A DNA stretch of 9,391 nucleotides from Actinomycetota bacterium (GTDB lineage Bacteria; Actinomycetota; Acidimicrobiia; IMCC26256; PALSA-610), in NCBI GenBank assembly GCA_030839005.1, contig JAUZEM010000302.1, positions 1 through 9,391 of the forward strand, given 5' to 3'. The stretch's first letter is position 1; every line of letters starts with the position of its first letter. The position numbers and the translations under genes are program-made. The notes beneath the pieces were generated by a model. That model ran no database searches, had not been told where the DNA came from, and saw nothing but the letters and a program-made list of their open reading frames with translations. Positions 5,982 to 9,391 of this stretch are shown piece by piece.

Positions 5982-7307
5982 ATGCCGGAGGACTCGACGA
6001 CTGCGAAGCGATTTCACGTCGAGACGCTCGGCTGCCCCAAGAACGCGGTCGATTCCGACAAGGTCGTCGCCTCGCTGCTCGCGGACGGCCTGACCCCCGC
6101 CACATGCGTGGCGGAGGCCGACCTGGTCGTCGTGAATACGTGCGCCTTCATCGAGGCGGCGCGTCGGGAGTCGATCGACGTCGCGCTCGAGCTCTCCGAC
6201 CGGCGCAAGCCCGGCGCCCGGATGGTCGTCACCGGTTGCATGGCCGAGCGCTACGGCGACGAGCTGGCCGCCGCGTTGCCGGAAGCCGACGCGGTCGTCG
6301 GATTCGCCGACGAGGGCGCGCTCGTCGATGTCGTGATGCGCGGCCGGAAGCCGGAGGGCGTGCGCGACCTGCTCGAGTTGCCGCGTCCCGCGCCGAGCGC
6401 GCCGTGGGCGTATGTGAAGGTTGCCGAAGGCTGCGATCGCGCGTGCGCGTTCTGCGCGATCCCGTCGTTTCGCGGGAAGCAGCGCTCGCGCTCGCCCGAG
6501 GCGATCGAAGCGGAAGTGCGTGGCCTCGTCGAACGAGGCGCGGCCGAGATCGTGCTCGTCGCGCAGGATCTCGCGTGGTACGGACGCGACTCCGGCGAAC
6601 CCGGCGCCCTCGCGCCGTTGCTGCGCCGGCTCGACCCGCTGCGCGCGCACGGCCTCGCCCGTGTCCGGCTGCTCTATCTCTACCCCTCCGAGGTCAAGGA
6701 CCCCCTCGTCTCGACGATGCTCGAGCTGCCTTCCGTCGTCCCCTACTTCGACCTCTCGCTTCAGCACGCGGCACCGGGGCTGTTGCGCAGCATGAAGCGC
6801 TGGGGGAGTGGTGAGCGCTTCTCCGAGATCATCGCGGCGATCCGCGCCGAGGAGCCCGACGCCGCCTTCCGCTCGTCGTTCATCGTCGGCTTCCCCGGTG
6901 AGACCGAAGCCGATCACGAGATGCTCCTCGAGTTCCTCGATCACGTACGCCTCGACTGGGCGGGCTTCTTTGCCTTCTCGCGCGAGGACGGCACAGTGGC
7001 CGCGGGTCTGAGTGGTGGCATCGAGGAGTCGCGCGTGCACGAGCGACTGCGCGAGTGTTCCGAAGTGCAGGAGCCGATCACCGCCTCGGCGCGCGCGGCG
7101 CTCGTCGGGCGCGACATAGAGGTGCTGGTCGACGGGATCGACGACGATGATGTCATGGTCGGTCGTACGCATCGTGAAGCGCCCGAGATCGACGGTGTGG
7201 TCCGGTTGGTCGGCACGGGCGATGTGTTCGCGCGCCCGGGCGCGGTGGTGGGCGCCACGGTGTGCGGCGTCGAGGGACCCGACCTCGACGCGAAGGTCTC
7301 CGGATGA
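5982..7307 (+). CDS. rimO: Ribosomal protein S12 methylthiotransferase RimO
   Basis: RimO is a radical SAM enzyme with two iron-sulfur clusters that methylthiolates the conserved aspartate of ribosomal protein S12 (Asp89 in E. coli, Asp88 in some species' numbering). The N-terminal UPF0004 domain has its three cluster cysteines at C18 (LGCPKNAVDSD, the RimO-type signature that separates it from MiaB), C54 (NTCAF) and C86 (TGCMAER). The radical SAM motif CxxxCxxC is CDRACAFC at 151-158, followed by AIPSFRGKQRSR. The C-terminal TRAM domain (about 375-435) includes the REAPEIDGVV block typical of RimO. The 441-aa length is normal. The ATG at 5982 is preferred over the in-frame ATG at 5973 because a -10 element overlaps the latter. 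The stop overlaps the pgsA start (ATGA), indicating translational coupling. Confidence 0.95.
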   Translation: MPEDSTTAKRFHVETLGCPKNAVDSDKVVASLLADGLTPATCVAEADLVVVNTCAFIEAARRESIDVALELSDRRKPGARMVVTGCMAERYGDELAAALPEADAVVGFADEGALVDVVMRGRKPEGVRDLLELPRPAPSAPWAYVKVAEGCDRACAFCAIPSFRGKQRSRSPEAIEAEVRGLVERGAAEIVLVAQDLAWYGRDSGEPGALAPLLRRLDPLRAHGLARVRLLYLYPSEVKDPLVSTMLELPSVVPYFDLSLQHAAPGLLRSMKRWGSGERFSEIIAAIRAEEPDAAFRSSFIVGFPGETEADHEMLLEFLDHVRLDWAGFFAFSREDGTVAAGLSGGIEESRVHERLRECSEVQEPITASARAALVGRDIEVLVDGIDDDDVMVGRTHREAPEIDGVVRLVGTGDVFARPGAVVGATVCGVEGPDLDAKVSG

Positions 7308-7891
7308 CCGCCGCAGCACCGATGCCGAGCCGCGCGAGGAAGCGGTTCGGACAGGGCGCGCTGGCGACGCCGGCGAACTTCATCACGCTCAGCCGGATCG
7401 CCGTCGCGCTGCCGGCGCTCGCGCTGATCCGCAGCCGAGGCTCGAGTTGGTTGACGGTCGGGCTGTGGTTCGCGATCACCGCGAGCGACAGTCTCGACGG
7501 CTGGCTGGCGCGACGCGACGGTGCGACCCGATCAGGCGCCTTCCTCGACCCGGTCGCCGACAAGCTCATCGTGCTCGGGGGACTGGCTGTGCTCGCGGAT
7601 CGCGGGGTGTTCCCGTGGTGGGCGGTGATGCTCGTCATCGTGCGCGAGATCGGCATCAGTACGTATCGATCGGTCGCCGGCCGGCGCGGGATCGTGCTGC
7701 CCGCGCAGCGCCTCGGCAAGTACAAGGCGTTCGCCCAGTACTGCGCGGTCGGTTTCGTGTTGCTGCCGTTCACGGCCGACGCGGTCGGCTTCCAGCAGCT
7801 CGTGTTCGCGGCCGCGGTCGCGCTCACGCTCATCTCCGGGCTCCAGATCGTCCGGAGGGGATACATCGACTGGCAGCGCGCCGAGACCTGA
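7304..7891 (+). CDS. pgsA: CDP-alcohol phosphatidyltransferase, probable phosphatidylglycerophosphate synthase
   Basis: This is a 195-aa membrane enzyme that probably transfers the phosphatidyl group from CDP-diacylglycerol to glycerol-3-phosphate, the committed step to phosphatidylglycerol and cardiolipin. The family signature runs from D62 to D86: D62xxD65G66xxA69R70, then G78xxxD82xxxD86, with all four metal-binding aspartates present. There are seven residues between AR and G, one fewer than the commonly quoted eight. Hydrophobic segments around the motif and at the C-terminus suggest five or six membrane helices. The N-terminal PANFITLSRI matches PgsA proteins. The ATG at 7304 overlaps the rimO stop, with AAGG at 7293-7296 as a ribosome binding site. 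Its place beside cinA supports PgsA over other CDP-alcohol transferases, though substrate specificity (for example glycerol phosphate versus inositol phosphate) is inferred. Confidence 0.9.
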   Translation: MTAAAPMPSRARKRFGQGALATPANFITLSRIAVALPALALIRSRGSSWLTVGLWFAITASDSLDGWLARRDGATRSGAFLDPVADKLIVLGGLAVLADRGVFPWWAVMLVIVREIGISTYRSVAGRRGIVLPAQRLGKYKAFAQYCAVGFVLLPFTADAVGFQQLVFAAAVALTLISGLQIVRRGYIDWQRAET

Positions 7892-7908
7892 CCGAAGGGG
7901 CGACGAAG

Positions 7909-9180
7909 ATGCGGTGTGAGGTTCTCGCGATCGGGACCGAGCTGTTGCTCGGCCAGATCGTCGACACGAACAGCGCGTGGATCGGCGAGCAGTTGGCCGC
8001 GTCGGGGATCGACTCCTACGAGCACCGCGCGATCGGCGACAACCAGGCGCGCATCGTGGCGGCACTGCGCGACCTGCTCGCGCGTTCCGACGCCGTGCTC
8101 GTGTGCGGCGGTCTCGGTCCGACGCAGGACGATCTCACGCGCGACGCGATCGCCGAGGTGATGGGCGTCCCGCTCGTGCGGCGCGACGAGCTCGCCGAGG
8201 CCATCGCCCAGATGTTCCGCGCCCGGGTGCGCGACATGCCGCAGAACAACCTCCGCCAGGCCGACGTTCCGGAAGGCGGCGACGCGATTCCCAACCCGAT
8301 CGGCACCGCGCCGGGGCTGCTGTGCGAGCTGCCGGGCGACGGCGTCGCTCCAGGTGCCAAGGTCGTGTACGCGGTTCCGGGTGTGCCGTACGAGATGCAG
8401 CAGATGGTGCGCGATCACGTCATCCCCGATCTGCTGCGCCGGTCGGGTGAGGCGGCCGCGATCGTGTCGCGCTCGCTGAAGACGTGGGGCACCTCGGAGT
8501 CGGCTCTCGCGGAGATGGTCGCGCACCGGCTCGACGCGCTCGATGCCGGCGGTGGCAATCCCACGATCGCATTCCTCGCGCGCGGCATCGAGGGACTGGT
8601 GGTGCGTGTGACCGCGAAGGCCGCGACCGAGGCCGACGCCCGCGCGTTGGTCGACCTCGAGGAGAAGGAGCTGCGCCTCGTGCTCGGCGACCTGGTGTTC
8701 GGGGTCGACGACGAGACGATGGAGTACGCGGTGCTCGAGCGCCTTCGCGGCAGGGGATGGAGCCTCGGGGTCGCGGAGTCGTTGACCGGTGGTCTGATCG
8801 GCGCGCGGATCGTCAATGTCGAGGGCGCGAGCGACACGTTCCGCGGAACCCTCGGGTGCTACGCGACCGACGTGAAGCGTTCACTCCTGGGTGTCACGGC
8901 AACGTCCGTCGTCAGCGACCAGGCGGCGCGTGAGATGGCGGAAGCCGCCCAGCGCGTGCTCGGCGCCGATGTGGGGATCGCGGCGACGGGTGTTGCCGGA
9001 CCGACGGAGCAAGACGGTGTCGCGGTCGGCACGGTGTACTTCGGCCTCGCGATTCCGGGCCTGCCCACCGAGGCGGTGAGCACGCGTCTGCCCGGCGACC
9101 GGGAGCGTTTGCGGCAGTTCTCGACGATCTCTTTGCTCAACCTGTTGCGGCAGCGACTCGACGTCCTGGGGGCGCGATGA
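7909..9180 (+). CDS. cinA: CinA family protein: MoCF-like domain plus PncC-type nicotinamide-nucleotide amidase
   Basis: This 423-aa cytoplasmic protein has the full two-domain CinA layout. The N-terminal COG1058 domain, related to molybdopterin-binding proteins and in some homologues an ADP-ribose or NMN-adenylate pyrophosphatase, shows GTELLLGQIVDTNS (9-22), CGGLGPTQDDLT (66-77), NNLRQADVP and NPIGTAPG. The C-terminal PncC domain, which deamidates nicotinamide mononucleotide in NAD recycling, shows AESLTGG (289-295, with the presumed nucleophile Ser291) and ATGVAGP (359-365). The usual Cys after the serine (AESCTGG) is Leu here. The ATG at 7909 follows the pgsA stop by 17 nt, with GAAGGGG at 7894-7900 as ribosome binding site. 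Its stop overlaps the next start (ATGA). In many bacteria cinA lies next to recA and has been linked to competence; recA is not in this window. Confidence 0.95.
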   Translation: MRCEVLAIGTELLLGQIVDTNSAWIGEQLAASGIDSYEHRAIGDNQARIVAALRDLLARSDAVLVCGGLGPTQDDLTRDAIAEVMGVPLVRRDELAEAIAQMFRARVRDMPQNNLRQADVPEGGDAIPNPIGTAPGLLCELPGDGVAPGAKVVYAVPGVPYEMQQMVRDHVIPDLLRRSGEAAAIVSRSLKTWGTSESALAEMVAHRLDALDAGGGNPTIAFLARGIEGLVVRVTAKAATEADARALVDLEEKELRLVLGDLVFGVDDETMEYAVLERLRGRGWSLGVAESLTGGLIGARIVNVEGASDTFRGTLGCYATDVKRSLLGVTATSVVSDQAAREMAEAAQRVLGADVGIAATGVAGPTEQDGVAVGTVYFGLAIPGLPTEAVSTRLPGDRERLRQFSTISLLNLLRQRLDVLGAR

Positions 9181-9391
9181 TCGAGATCCAGGTCAACATC
9201 GACTGCGCCGACGCAGATGCACTCCGGGCGTTCTACTGCGACGCACTCGGATACCGTCCGCGCGGCAACACCGAGCACTACCGATCGTGCGTTCCCGGAG
9301 ATGGCGCGATCGGGCCCAAGATCGTCTTCCAGCAGGTGCCCGAGCCGAAGGCCGTCAAGAATCGCATACATCTCGACCTCGTCGTCGACGA
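9177..9391 (+). CDS. VOC/glyoxalase-like family protein, 3' part outside the window
   Basis: Seventy-one codons are visible and the frame is open to the window end. The protein starts MIEIQVNIDCADADALRAFYCDALGY, the usual first beta-alpha unit of vicinal oxygen chelate (glyoxalase/bleomycin-resistance) proteins. It continues to FQQVPEPKAVKNRIHLDL, which strongly resembles the actinobacterial Glyoxalase_6 type, with a His in HLDL as a possible metal ligand. The substrate cannot be named, and many members of this subgroup have no known reaction. The ATG overlaps the cinA stop (ATGA) with a G-rich stretch (9168-9172) just upstream, so it is probably the next gene of the rimO-pgsA-cinA operon. 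Confidence 0.85.
   Translation, partial: MIEIQVNIDCADADALRAFYCDALGYRPRGNTEHYRSCVPGDGAIGPKIVFQQVPEPKAVKNRIHLDLVVD

Noticed and set aside
5940..7319. Upstream extension of the zinc-ribbon gene frame, antisense to rimO
   Set aside because: The frame stays open for 614 codons in total, but the part opposite rimO is shadow-like. The zinc ribbon begins just after the GTG at 5939, which has a -10 element at a suitable distance.
7147..7908. N-terminal extension of cinA across pgsA
   Set aside because: The open frame overlaps pgsA and has shadow composition. CinA proteins begin directly at the MRCEVLAIGTELL block, which matches the ATG at 7909 with its own ribosome binding site.
7153..8526. A 457-codon minus-strand open frame across rimO, pgsA and cinA
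   Set aside because: It crosses three well-supported genes, shows no domain and has Arg/Ser/Thr-rich shadow composition.

Overview
The window is a high-GC, tightly packed, actinobacterial-type chromosomal segment. The strong preference for G/C-ended codons, the TANNNT promoters without leaders and the gene order RNase J, SDR dehydrogenase, ftsK, then rimO, pgsA, cinA all suggest an actinobacterium. A deep-branching, possibly uncultured lineage such as Acidimicrobiia is plausible, but the sequence alone does not fix the class. I see no tRNA, rRNA, CRISPR array, transposase, phage gene or integration site.

Left part (1-4945, + strand): the 3' part of an RNase J gene (its first codons lie outside the window), followed after 5 nt by a short-chain dehydrogenase, and after a further 49 nt by ftsK. 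The ftsK gene appears to have its own promoter, placed so that transcription would begin on the A of its ATG. A strong hairpin directly follows the ftsK stop.

Middle part (4946-5981, mostly - strand): two small genes of unknown role. One is a 108-aa membrane protein with a strong ribosome binding site. The other is a 154-aa protein with a zinc ribbon and a DUF2007-like domain. The 182 nt between them are rich in inverted repeats: a probable terminator for the zinc-ribbon gene, a structured leader for the membrane gene, and three degenerate copies of a short TTCGCTTCGCTC-like repeat.

Right part (5982-9391, + strand): rimO (ribosomal protein S12 methylthiotransferase), pgsA (phosphatidylglycerophosphate synthase family), cinA (MoCF domain plus PncC-type amidase) and the start of a VOC/glyoxalase-like gene. 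rimO/pgsA and cinA/VOC overlap by ATGA, and pgsA and cinA are 17 nt apart, so the four genes look like one translationally coupled operon. It appears to be driven by a leaderless-type promoter that sits back to back with the promoter of the zinc-ribbon gene.

As a whole this is a conserved housekeeping neighbourhood (RNA decay, chromosome segregation, ribosome modification, phospholipid synthesis, nucleotide repair). I found no convincing new biological system. The points most worth checking are the leaderless promoters, the structured 182-nt intergenic region and the two small uncharacterised genes.
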